Source of the DNA: Limnobacter olei | GTDB lineage: Bacteria; Pseudomonadota; Gammaproteobacteria; Burkholderiales; Burkholderiaceae_B | Length of the DNA: 64,000 bases | NCBI RefSeq assembly: GCF_029087225.1 | Contig: NZ_JARFJD010000014.1 | Span: 1-64,000 of the forward strand | Direction of reading: 5' to 3' | Shown here: one piece after another, positions 27,043 through 34,387 of the stretch | How positions within the stretch are numbered: position 1 is the first letter of the stretch | How the letters are laid out: the number at the start of each line of letters is the position of its first letter | Program-made: the position numbers and the translations under genes | Notes under the pieces: model-generated | What the model was told of the DNA's origin: nothing | The model's database searches: none | The model's input: the letters and a program-made list of their open reading frames with translations, nothing else

Positions 27043-27942
27043 CTAAGCTCGCATGTGCTTGCGAACTACCTCAAAAACTCTCGATGTGTCCTGACTCTTC
27101 GGCCCATTGGCCACCAGTTCATCCAGCAGTTCTGCGGTTTTAAACAACAGCGGCAAGTGCAAACCCTGCTTCTTCGCTGCATCGGCCACCATGCGTACAT
27201 CTTTTGCATGCAGGTGCGCTTCAATGGAAACCGGGTCAGTGAAACCTTTCACCATGTGGGGTCCAGCCCAATCCAACACACGGCTCGCGGGCAAGCCGGC
27301 TTGCAGCAGCTCAAGTACCACGCTCAATTCAGCACCCTGCTCCAGTGCGTAATTCATGGCTTCGGCAATGCCCACCAATTGAATGCACAGTGCCATTTGA
27401 TTGGCTGCTTTAATGGCCTGACCTGCACCCGAAGGCCCCACATGTCGAATGGTTTTGCCCAAATGCTTCAGCATAGGCTCGATCTGATTGAAGGCTGCCA
27501 AATCCCCACCCGCCATCATGCTTAATGTTGCAGCGCGCGCGCCCGCAGCGCCGCCAGAGACAGGGCAATCGATGTAATCAATGTTCCGAGACTTCAAGTG
27601 GCGCGCAATGTCAGCCACGGCGGCCGCGTCAATTGTACTGAAATCCACAATGATTGATCCGGGCTGTGCATGTTGCGCAATACCGCCATCGCGAAACAAC
27701 AGCGATTGAACATCAGCAGTATTGGTGACATTCAAAGCAAGCAGGCGGGTGCCCGCGCACAAGGCTTCAATATTGGGTTGCGCGACAAGAGGGATGTCAG
27801 CCAGCGCTTCGAGGGTAGACGCGTTACGCGCCCAGGCCAGCACGGTGTAGCCCGCGTTGCAAAGGTGGCCTGCCATGGCAGACCCCATATTGCCAAGGCC
27901 TATGAAGCCAATGGTTTTGGGTGTTGGGGATGTTGAGTTCAT
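27043..27942 (-). CDS. 3-hydroxyisobutyrate dehydrogenase-family oxidoreductase
   Basis: A 299-residue beta-hydroxyacid dehydrogenase. The N-terminal Rossmann motif is GFIGLGNMGSAMAGHL (residues 12-27); the substrate-binding CPVSGGAAGA is near 125-134 and the catalytic Lys lies in GQAIKAANQM near 179. It uses NAD(P)+ to oxidise a beta-hydroxyacid such as 3-hydroxyisobutyrate or tartronate semialdehyde's alcohol; the sequence alone does not separate HIBADH from GarR or gamma-hydroxybutyrate types. No valine-degradation genes adjoin it. Confidence 0.88.
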   Translation of the reverse strand: MNSTSPTPKTIGFIGLGNMGSAMAGHLCNAGYTVLAWARNASTLEALADIPLVAQPNIEALCAGTRLLALNVTNTADVQSLLFRDGGIAQHAQPGSIIVDFSTIDAAAVADIARHLKSRNIDYIDCPVSGGAAGARAATLSMMAGGDLAAFNQIEPMLKHLGKTIRHVGPSGAGQAIKAANQMALCIQLVGIAEAMNYALEQGAELSVVLELLQAGLPASRVLDWAGPHMVKGFTDPVSIEAHLHAKDVRMVADAAKKQGLHLPLLFKTAELLDELVANGPKSQDTSRVFEVVRKHMRA

Positions 27943-27961
27943 CCCCGGATTATAGTCAGCT

Positions 27962-28258
27962 TCAGTGGGTCTGCATGCTCGGGTTTTCAGCAGTGTGCAG
28001 ATCGCTCAAACGGCAATATTGCAGTTCACCGGTGTGCAGCTGAACCAGTACTGGGTGGCTGGTTGAAATCCAGCGACCAAACTCGGCAATGTTGTAGGCG
28101 ATCACCGTGGCAGGCGCTGTGTTCAGAAGTACTTCAGCGCCTACTTTGAACAACCTCGCGGTTTGGCGAAGTGTACGTTTGCGCATCAGTGTTTGACCAT
28201 CGGGGTAACGCGGACCAAGTGAACCTGCGGCGTTGGAATAGGCGATTGTGAGGGGCAT
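27962..28258 (-). CDS. Uncharacterised 98-residue protein
   Basis: A small soluble protein starting MPLTIAYSNAAGSLGPRYPD, with a predicted beta-rich middle (LLNTAPATVIAYNIAEFGRW) and no signal or membrane segment. A GGAGG ribosome binding site nine bases before the ATG supports translation. It is 19 bp upstream of the dehydrogenase gene on the same strand and probably shares its transcript. I do not recognise the family. Confidence 0.7.
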   Translation of the reverse strand: MPLTIAYSNAAGSLGPRYPDGQTLMRKRTLRQTARLFKVGAEVLLNTAPATVIAYNIAEFGRWISTSHPVLVQLHTGELQYCRLSDLHTAENPSMQTH

Positions 28259-28360
28259 TGTTGCCTCCGGGCTGATGTGTACAGTCTAGTTATACGGCAC
28301 CAGCCTGAAAAGCAGTTTACCGAACATGGGGGGATAACCCGTTCAGTTTCTAGCGTTGTC

Positions 28361-29230
28361 TCAGTGAGATGGCAACAGCAACTGGTTCTGAATCAGCATG
28401 AACAGCTCACTGTTTGGGTCGGCAATGCTGTCGCAAATGCTGAAATGATCGGCATTCACCTGCAAAGGTGGGTTCAGACCCCAGTGCGACGCCAAATAAG
28501 CGCTTTGTTCCTTGAAGGCATCCGTTTCCTTGGTGCCAAAGGCCAGGTGCACTGGAATGGTGGGCTTGGGCATCAAGGCCGGGCTGACCATGCGGGTGCG
28601 TTTCTGATTCAGCTTTAGGTCTTTCTGAATGAAGGGTGTGTGCACCAAGGGGCTCAAATCGTAAATGCCCGAAATTGCGATCACCGACTTCACCACGTCT
28701 TGGGGCAGGTCAGAGGCCCACAGGGGCCAAAACGCCAGCGCGCTCATCACGCCCAAGTGCCCTCCGGCAGAATGTCCGCACACCACAATTTGGTTGGCAT
28801 CAAAGCCAAAGCGGTCCGCCTGGCGATAGAGCCACTCAATTCCACGCAGCGTTTGGCGAACGCTGTCTTCAATCGTCACGCGTGGAATCAGGCCGTAATT
28901 CAGCAGTGCTACCGAGTAGCCACGAGCTACATAAGGCTTGGCCAAAAAGGTGAAATCGTATTTGTCCAGCGAACGCCAATAGCCGCCATGGATGAAAATC
29001 AACAGCGGCTTGCCGGGCTTGCCAGGAATGACATCCACGGTTTCTGCTTCCGACTCGCCGAAATACTGATTCCAGAACCCATCCAGATCAAAACGGGCGT
29101 AGCGGGACTGTTCAGCCCAGCGAGCAAAGGTTTTGGGGTGATCGGGCAGGTAAGAGCGGACGTTGTACTGGCTCTCGAGCCAAGCCACGTCGGGCTGGTT
29201 CTCGCCACTTTGGGCTTTTGTGTCGGCCAT
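28361..29230 (-). CDS. Alpha/beta hydrolase, kynurenine formamidase-like
   Basis: A 289-residue serine hydrolase starting from the ATG at 29230. The oxyanion-hole motif HGGYW is near residue 84 and the nucleophile elbow GHSAGG near 157; the probable catalytic His is in NADHFSICD near 265. The HGGYWR and GHSAGGHL combination is typical of the esterase/lipase group that includes animal-type arylformamidases (AFMID). No kynureninase or tryptophan dioxygenase gene is adjacent, so the substrate is unproven. An upstream in-frame start at 29314 would add 28 residues without a good ribosome binding site. Confidence 0.8.
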   Translation of the reverse strand: MADTKAQSGENQPDVAWLESQYNVRSYLPDHPKTFARWAEQSRYARFDLDGFWNQYFGESEAETVDVIPGKPGKPLLIFIHGGYWRSLDKYDFTFLAKPYVARGYSVALLNYGLIPRVTIEDSVRQTLRGIEWLYRQADRFGFDANQIVVCGHSAGGHLGVMSALAFWPLWASDLPQDVVKSVIAISGIYDLSPLVHTPFIQKDLKLNQKRTRMVSPALMPKPTIPVHLAFGTKETDAFKEQSAYLASHWGLNPPLQVNADHFSICDSIADPNSELFMLIQNQLLLPSH

Positions 29231-29379
29231 ATGGCAGTGCAAAAATGTGTGTTTAGGTTGTTGGGCAGAATAAATTCGTGACACAACATACCGTAAAGGG
29301 ACCAAAAAGTCCAATTTTCATGTCAATTTCGCGGTTGATTAAACACAATGGCAATAATTTTGTGCTTACAATGAAAAGT

Positions 29380-30552
29380 TCAGCGTTTGAGTCGAAAGCT
29401 GGCCCAGCAGGCAAGTGCAACAAAAGCCACCACAGCGGCGGCCATGGGCAGGGCAGTGTTGTCGTGCACCACTGAAACAGCCCAACTGGCCAATCCCCCC
29501 AAACCAAATTGAGCACAGCCATAGAGGGCTGAAGCTGCCCCGGCATTTTTGGGATGTTTGCTCAACAACTGTGCCGTGGTGTTGGGGGCAACAAACCCCA
29601 GTGAACCCACACACAGCAAAAAGCCAATCACCATCAGACCCAGGTTCAAGTGCTCTGTGCCGGCATTCCACGCGCTGGTCAATACCAGGAGTGCGCCCAG
29701 CAAACCCAGTATTGAGCCAGCTTTAATTAGCGCTGTTGTGCCAGTGCGTTTCACCAAACGTGTGGAGGCATAGCCAAAGCCGATCAAAGTCAATATGTTG
29801 GAGCCGAATAGCACTGCATAGGTTTTCTCACTCAAAGCAAAAAACTCGATGTACACAAATGGCGTTCCCGTGATGTAAGCGAACATGGCGGCGAAGTGCG
29901 CTCCACCTGCGATGATCAACAGGCGTGCATCGCTGTGTTGGAAAACAGTCCAGTAACCCTGAAAGGCCAGTGATATAGAAGTTTGGCTGCGGGTTTGGCT
30001 CAATGTTTCGGGCAGTAACAGGTAGGCGGCGACCGTGCACGCGGCACCAAATAGCGCCAAGGCGAGAAATTCGTAACGCCATGAACCCAACTCTAAAATA
30101 TACGCGCCAAGAAGCGGCGCTATCATAGGGGCGATCGAAGTAACCATGGCAATCATGGCCATGACCCGGGCTGAATCGGTTTCGCCAAACAGGTCTCGAA
30201 TAACAGCACGCGAAATGACAGCTGCTGCGCCGCCGCCAAAAGCCTGAATCAGGCGAAACAGCAAAAGTTGTTCAATGCTTTGGGCCAGCATGCAGGCCAC
30301 GCTTGCAACGACGAATACGCTGGTGCCGGCGAAGATCATTCGCCTGCGGCCAAACCGGTCGGAAAGCGGTCCATAAAAGAGCATACCCATGGCAAACCCG
30401 GCCAGAAACACGGTCACTGTTTGTTGAACACGCCCTGCCGGTGCTTTTAGTTCGTTGCCGATTGCTGAAAGGCTGGGCAAATAAAGATCAATCGCCAGTG
30501 GGGCGAATGCGGCCAGTGCAGCCAGCAGGAAAAACATGGGACGGTTAATCAA
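29380..30552 (-). CDS. Bcr/CflA-family multidrug efflux MFS transporter
   Basis: A 390-residue major facilitator protein with 12 predicted membrane segments. Bcr/CflA hallmarks are the N-terminal FAPLAIDLYLPSLSAIGNEL (TM1), the loop motif GPLSDRFGRRR (near 61-71) and SRAVIRDLFGE after TM4. Such proteins export drugs (bicyclomycin, chloramphenicol) or metabolites such as cysteine by proton antiport. The start is a TTG at 30552; an ATG five codons later is an alternative. It diverges from cydA. Confidence 0.9.
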   Translation of the reverse strand: MINRPMFFLLAALAAFAPLAIDLYLPSLSAIGNELKAPAGRVQQTVTVFLAGFAMGMLFYGPLSDRFGRRRMIFAGTSVFVVASVACMLAQSIEQLLLFRLIQAFGGGAAAVISRAVIRDLFGETDSARVMAMIAMVTSIAPMIAPLLGAYILELGSWRYEFLALALFGAACTVAAYLLLPETLSQTRSQTSISLAFQGYWTVFQHSDARLLIIAGGAHFAAMFAYITGTPFVYIEFFALSEKTYAVLFGSNILTLIGFGYASTRLVKRTGTTALIKAGSILGLLGALLVLTSAWNAGTEHLNLGLMVIGFLLCVGSLGFVAPNTTAQLLSKHPKNAGAASALYGCAQFGLGGLASWAVSVVHDNTALPMAAAVVAFVALACWASFRLKR

Positions 30553-30621
30553 GACCGGGTTCCGTTTTCAGGGTAATTCGGCATTGTACGCGTTGCGCAG
30601 CGCACCATTGAGTAAAGCAAT

Positions 30622-30650
30622 TTGACAGGGCGCGTTTACCTATTTATGGT
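30622..30650 (+). promoter_or_regulatory. Sigma-70-type promoter for cydAB
   Basis: TTGACA (30622-30627), a 17-bp spacer and TATGGT (30645-30650) form a near-consensus housekeeping promoter 40 bp before the cydA ATG at 30690. Confidence 0.65.
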
Positions 30651-30689
30651 CATAGTCATGTAAGGCCAGTTCGCTTTATGGGGTGCAGT

Positions 30690-32078
30690 ATGGAATTCAC
30701 GTCGCTCGACCTTGCCCGAATTCAGTTCGCGGCCAACATCACCTTCCACATCTTGTTTCCAACCATCACCATCGGCCTGGGCTGGGTGATGTTTTACCTG
30801 CGCTTGCAGCATGTGCGCACCGGCAAAACGGAATGGGAGCAGGCCCATTATTTCTGGACAAAAATTTTCGCGTTGACCTTCGCCATGGGCGTGGTCTCGG
30901 GCATCACAATGAGTTTCCAGTTCGGCACCAACTGGCCGGGATTCATGGAGAAAACCGGAAACATTTCTGGCCCCCTTCTGGGCTACGAAGTGCTGACCGC
31001 GTTCTTTTTGGAAGCAACGTTTTTGGGAGTAATGTTGTTTGGCAAACAGCGGGTGTCGCCCAAGGTTCATTTGTTGGCCACCTTTCTGGTGGCATTTGGC
31101 ACCACCTTGTCGGCCTTCTGGATTTTGGTGTTGAACAGCTGGATGCAAACCCCGCAGGGTTTCGAAATCATTGATGGCCAGATGCACGCCACCAATTGGC
31201 TGGAAATCATCTGGAACCCGTCTTTCCCGTATCGCTTCACGCACATGTTGCTGGCCAGCGGCTTGACTGTGTTCTTTGTGATTGCGGGCGGTAGTGCACT
31301 TCAAATTCTGCGCAAACGTGAAAAGCCTTTCACCCGACACATGTTGAAACTGGGCGTTTATGGTGCAGCAGTGCTGATTCCCATTCAAATTTTTGTAGGT
31401 GATTTGCACGGTTTGAACACCTTGAAACACCAGCCTGCCAAAGTGGCTGCCATGGAAGGTGTGTGGGAAACCGAGAGGGGTGCACCACTGTTGTTGTTTG
31501 CCATTCCTGACAGCGAAGCGCGCACCAATCATTTTGAAATTGGCATACCGAAAATGGCCAGTTTTATTTTGACGCACGACTTCAACGGCGAAATCAAAGG
31601 GCTGAATGATTTTCTCAACACGCACCCCCCGGTAGGGCCTGTGTTTTATTCTTTCCGGGTCATGGTGGGAATGGGAGTGTTGATGCTGCTGGTTTCCTGG
31701 GCGTCGGTATGGGCTTTCCGCAAAACCGGTCCCGTACTGGAAAACAAAACCCATCGACTTATATTGACGGCTTTGATGTTCATGATGTTCTCGGGCTGGG
31801 TGGCCACGGTGGCGGGCTGGTGGGTCACCGAAATTGGTCGCCAACCTTACGTGGTGTATGGCGTGTTGGGTACTGCCGATGTGGTGGCTCAACACCCGCC
31901 CCAATTGTTGGCGTTCACCGTGTTGTTGTACATGGCCATGTACATTGGGCTGATTATTTCTTACGTGTGGGTGTTGCGGTATATGCTGCTGGGTGGCATT
32001 GGCTCGTCGAAGAAAGTCAATTGGGGCGGTGCAGCACCGGCCACCACGCCCGCCGACAAACTTCGCCGTGAACAATAA
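30690..32078 (+). CDS. cydA: Cytochrome bd ubiquinol oxidase subunit I (CIO type)
   Basis: A 462-residue membrane quinol oxidase subunit. Heme ligands and proton-channel residues are visible: His in ITFHILFPT (near 19), the Glu pair in GYEVLTAFFLEATFLG (near 99-106), His in RFTHMLLASG (near 185) and the GRQPY motif (GRQPW in E. coli) near 388. The quinol-binding Q-loop is short, as in cyanide-insensitive oxidases (CioA). I start at ATG 30690 because GGGGTG precedes it and MEFTSLDLARIQF is the usual N-terminus. It is followed by cydB after 14 bp. Confidence 0.97.
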   Translation: MEFTSLDLARIQFAANITFHILFPTITIGLGWVMFYLRLQHVRTGKTEWEQAHYFWTKIFALTFAMGVVSGITMSFQFGTNWPGFMEKTGNISGPLLGYEVLTAFFLEATFLGVMLFGKQRVSPKVHLLATFLVAFGTTLSAFWILVLNSWMQTPQGFEIIDGQMHATNWLEIIWNPSFPYRFTHMLLASGLTVFFVIAGGSALQILRKREKPFTRHMLKLGVYGAAVLIPIQIFVGDLHGLNTLKHQPAKVAAMEGVWETERGAPLLLFAIPDSEARTNHFEIGIPKMASFILTHDFNGEIKGLNDFLNTHPPVGPVFYSFRVMVGMGVLMLLVSWASVWAFRKTGPVLENKTHRLILTALMFMMFSGWVATVAGWWVTEIGRQPYVVYGVLGTADVVAQHPPQLLAFTVLLYMAMYIGLIISYVWVLRYMLLGGIGSSKKVNWGGAAPATTPADKLRREQ

Positions 32079-32092
32079 AAGGGGCGCCTGCC

Positions 32093-33091
32093 ATGACATT
32101 CAATGAGTTTTTACCTTTGCTTTTCATGGGTGTAATGGGTTTGTCCCTGTTGATTTACGTGGTGCTGGATGGGTACGACCTGGGAGTAGGCCTGCTGTTG
32201 CCTCACGCGACCGACGACGAAAAAGACACCATGATCAATTCTATCGGCCCGTTCTGGGATGCGAATGAAACCTGGCTGGTGCTGGGCGTGGGTGTGCTGC
32301 TGGTGGCGTTTCCAAAAGCCCACGGCGTGGTGCTCACGGCCTTGTATCTGCCAGTCACGTTCATGCTGTTGGGCTTGGTGCTGCGCGGTGTGGCTTTTGA
32401 TTTCCGTGTGAAAGTGGATGTGGCTTACAAGCCTCTCTGGAACCGGATTTTTTTCATTGGTTCGCTGGTGACTTCGGTTTCACAAGGCTGGATGCTGGGC
32501 AGCTACATTACGGGCTTCTCGAACCATTGGTCCCAATTGGTGTTCAATTTGGGCGTGGCCATTACCTTGCCTTTTGCGTACACCTTGTTGGCCAGCGGTT
32601 GGTTGATCATGAAAACCGAAGGTGATTTGATCGAGAAGTCTCGCCGTTGGGGGCGAATCAGTTTTTGGCCGATGCTGGCTTCAATCGCTTTTATTTCGGC
32701 CATGACCCCATTGGTGGTGCCTGAAATTTTTGACAAGTGGTTCAGCTTCCCCAATATTGTGGCGCTGGCACCCATTCCAATCGCATCGGTATTGTGCCTG
32801 TGGGGTATTCACCATGTGCTGAGCAGCCAGCGACTGATGGATGCGGGTTATGGCTGGATGGTGTTTGCACTCACTGCGGGCGTTATGACCTTGGCCTTCA
32901 TGGGCCTGGCTTACAGTCAGTACCCGTACGTGGTGCTGAATCAGCTAACCGTGTGGGAGGCTGCCTCTTCTCCCGAAGCATTGAAGATTATTCTGGTGGG
33001 TGTGGTGATCACTTTGCCAACCATCCTCGGGTACACTGCGTTTTCTTACAAAGTGTTCTGGGGCAAGGCCAAAGAACTGTCTTATCAGTAA
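32093..33091 (+). CDS. cydB: Cytochrome bd ubiquinol oxidase subunit II (CIO type)
   Basis: A 332-residue partner of CydA with about eight membrane segments; the N-terminal YVVLDGYDLGVGLLLP is the family signature. It is shorter than E. coli CydB (379), in keeping with the CioB group. AAAGGGG precedes the ATG. No CydX-like small subunit gene follows directly; instead comes a short hairpin and a DUF442 gene. Confidence 0.96.
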   Translation: MTFNEFLPLLFMGVMGLSLLIYVVLDGYDLGVGLLLPHATDDEKDTMINSIGPFWDANETWLVLGVGVLLVAFPKAHGVVLTALYLPVTFMLLGLVLRGVAFDFRVKVDVAYKPLWNRIFFIGSLVTSVSQGWMLGSYITGFSNHWSQLVFNLGVAITLPFAYTLLASGWLIMKTEGDLIEKSRRWGRISFWPMLASIAFISAMTPLVVPEIFDKWFSFPNIVALAPIPIASVLCLWGIHHVLSSQRLMDAGYGWMVFALTAGVMTLAFMGLAYSQYPYVVLNQLTVWEAASSPEALKIILVGVVITLPTILGYTAFSYKVFWGKAKELSYQ

Positions 33092-33094
33092 CAG

Positions 33095-33112
33095 CACAGC
33101 TTTCATGCTGTG
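33095..33112 (+). other. Hairpin between cydB and the DUF442 gene
   Basis: CACAGC (33095-33100) pairs with GCTGTG (33107-33112) around TTTCAT, starting 4 bp after the cydB stop. Without a T-run it is not a classical terminator; it might limit read-through or protect the cydAB 3' end. Confidence 0.35.
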
Positions 33113-33138
33113 ACAACGCACCGAAGGAATATGTTGAA

Positions 33139-33477
33139 ATGAGCATCAGGCAACTGAGCAATGAGGTCGCAGTGTGCGGCCAAATCAGTCCGGAAGATTT
33201 GGAAGCAATCGCCGAACTGGGCTTTAAAACCATTGTGAATAACCGGCCCGACCACGAGGTGGGCGCTCAACTGGCCCACTCGGTCATCGAAGCCAAGGCG
33301 AAAAGCCTGGGCCTGGCCATTCACTATTTGCCCATGGAAGTGGGGCAACCCCCCTCGGAAGTGCTGCTTGAGGACTTCAAACGCATTCTGGATGCAGCAG
33401 AAAAACCGGTTTTGGCTTACTGCCGCAGCGGCAATCGTTCCGGCCAAATTTACATGGGTGCCTGTGCACTGAAATGA
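33139..33477 (+). CDS. DUF442 / TIGR01244-type phosphatase- or sulfurtransferase-like protein
   Basis: A 112-residue protein whose core is DUF442, related to cysteine-based phosphatases. The loop YCRSGNRSGQIY near residue 95 gives a C-x4-R active-site pattern, and the N-terminal QISPEDLEAIAELGFKTIVN and NNRPDHE are typical of the family. Related domains occur fused to an MBL hydrolase in Blh/BigR sulfide systems. The ATG at 33139 has GAAGGA ten bases upstream and lies 47 bp after cydB, so it may be co-expressed with the bd oxidase. Confidence 0.85.
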   Translation: MSIRQLSNEVAVCGQISPEDLEAIAELGFKTIVNNRPDHEVGAQLAHSVIEAKAKSLGLAIHYLPMEVGQPPSEVLLEDFKRILDAAEKPVLAYCRSGNRSGQIYMGACALK

Positions 33478-33490
33478 GCGTGCTTTTCAC

Positions 33491-34009
33491 CTAGTGGTCT
33501 TTCCGGTTGTCAGCTTGATTCGCTGGCATGGCCATGGCCAGCTCGCGAATCATTCGCACGGTGTCAATGTCTGCTGCGCGATAAGCCTGCTTTCGAATCT
33601 CGTCCACATCGTGTGACGACACCTCGGGGCCACCCTGGCTGACTGGCGCATCGCTGACCTGGTACTGAAACCGCAGCCACAGTTCACCCGATTCAGGTTC
33701 TTCAATCGAAATGGTCAGTGTGCTGTCGCCGCAAAACTGATTCGCTACAATGCGGGTCTTGGTACGATCTTCTTCGATCAGCTCAATGGTGTCTTCAATT
33801 TGAAAGGGGCCGTAATTGAGCACGCGTGCAAGCGTGGTGACATTGCCTTGTTGACTGGTTTGCATCACTTGCGCGTCTTCGAGGCCAAGCACGAAGCGGG
33901 TGGGTTTCCAGGCCCGTGCAACCAAACCAAACCAGAGTTGTTGCCGTGTTAACCAGTCAATACCAGGCAAGCTTGGGTCGTTGATCTGCACCAAATGTTC
34001 AAATTTCAT
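33491..34009 (-). CDS. DUF1857 (SRPBCC-fold) protein
   Basis: A 172-residue soluble protein that starts MKFEHLVQINDPSLPGIDWL at the ATG at 34009. The FEHLVQIND start, LTRQQLWFGLVARA and the beta-strand run through GELWLRFQYQV fit the DUF1857/START-like helix-grip family, which binds hydrophobic ligands; no function is known. AGGA lies eight bases upstream. Its start codon is 12 bp from that of the divergent ridA-like gene. Confidence 0.8.
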   Translation of the reverse strand: MKFEHLVQINDPSLPGIDWLTRQQLWFGLVARAWKPTRFVLGLEDAQVMQTSQQGNVTTLARVLNYGPFQIEDTIELIEEDRTKTRIVANQFCGDSTLTISIEEPESGELWLRFQYQVSDAPVSQGGPEVSSHDVDEIRKQAYRAADIDTVRMIRELAMAMPANQADNRKDH

Positions 34010-34021
34010 GAAGGGGGTCCT

Positions 34022-34387
34022 GTGATACACAGACAAGGTACTACAAAACGTTACTCCGATTCCACCAGCTTCAACGGGGTGGTTTATTTGGTTGAAGTGC
34101 CTTCCACAGAGGAAGGGGACATTCAGGCCCAAACCCGAGACCTGTTGAATAGCCTGGAGCGCACGATGGCGGGTGCCGGCACTGACAAAAGCCATTTGCT
34201 ATTGGTTCAGGTTTATTTAACCAATATGGTTCGCGATTACGAGGGGTTCAATGCCGTGTGGGACGCTTGGTTGCCCGAGGGCACCGCGCCTTCGCGCGCG
34301 TGCGTAGAGGTCAAGGGACTGGCCAAGCCAGGCTGGAAAGTCGAGCTGGTGGTGACTGCTGCTAGGGACAAGGCTTTATTGGCTTAA
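34022..34387 (+). CDS. RidA-family (YjgF/UK114) deaminase
   Basis: A 121-residue Rid-family protein that hydrolyses reactive enamine/imine intermediates from PLP enzymes. The conserved Arg is in PSRACVEVKGL near residue 97, and the end VELVVTAA is typical; the first strand (FNGVVYLVEV) lacks some residues usual in canonical RidA, so it may be an Rid2-7 subgroup. The start is a GTG at 34022 with AAGGGGG six bases ahead. Its 3' end overlaps the convergent histidine kinase gene by 12 bp. Confidence 0.88.
   Translation: MIHRQGTTKRYSDSTSFNGVVYLVEVPSTEEGDIQAQTRDLLNSLERTMAGAGTDKSHLLLVQVYLTNMVRDYEGFNAVWDAWLPEGTAPSRACVEVKGLAKPGWKVELVVTAARDKALLA

Noticed and set aside
30608-30622. FNR/ANR box (TTGA-N-CAA like) upstream of cydA
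   Set aside because: The half-sites are one base too close and differ from TTGAT-N4-ATCAA at several positions.
30636-32099. A 487-codon frame antisense to cydA
   Set aside because: The peptide is His/Gln-rich without domains and mirrors the codon bias of cydA; it has no promoter or ribosome binding site.
32737-33477. A 246-codon plus-strand frame across the end of cydB and the DUF442 gene
   Set aside because: Its first half lies out of frame over the clearly real cydB; only the part from ATG 33139, which has a ribosome binding site and family similarity, is a gene.
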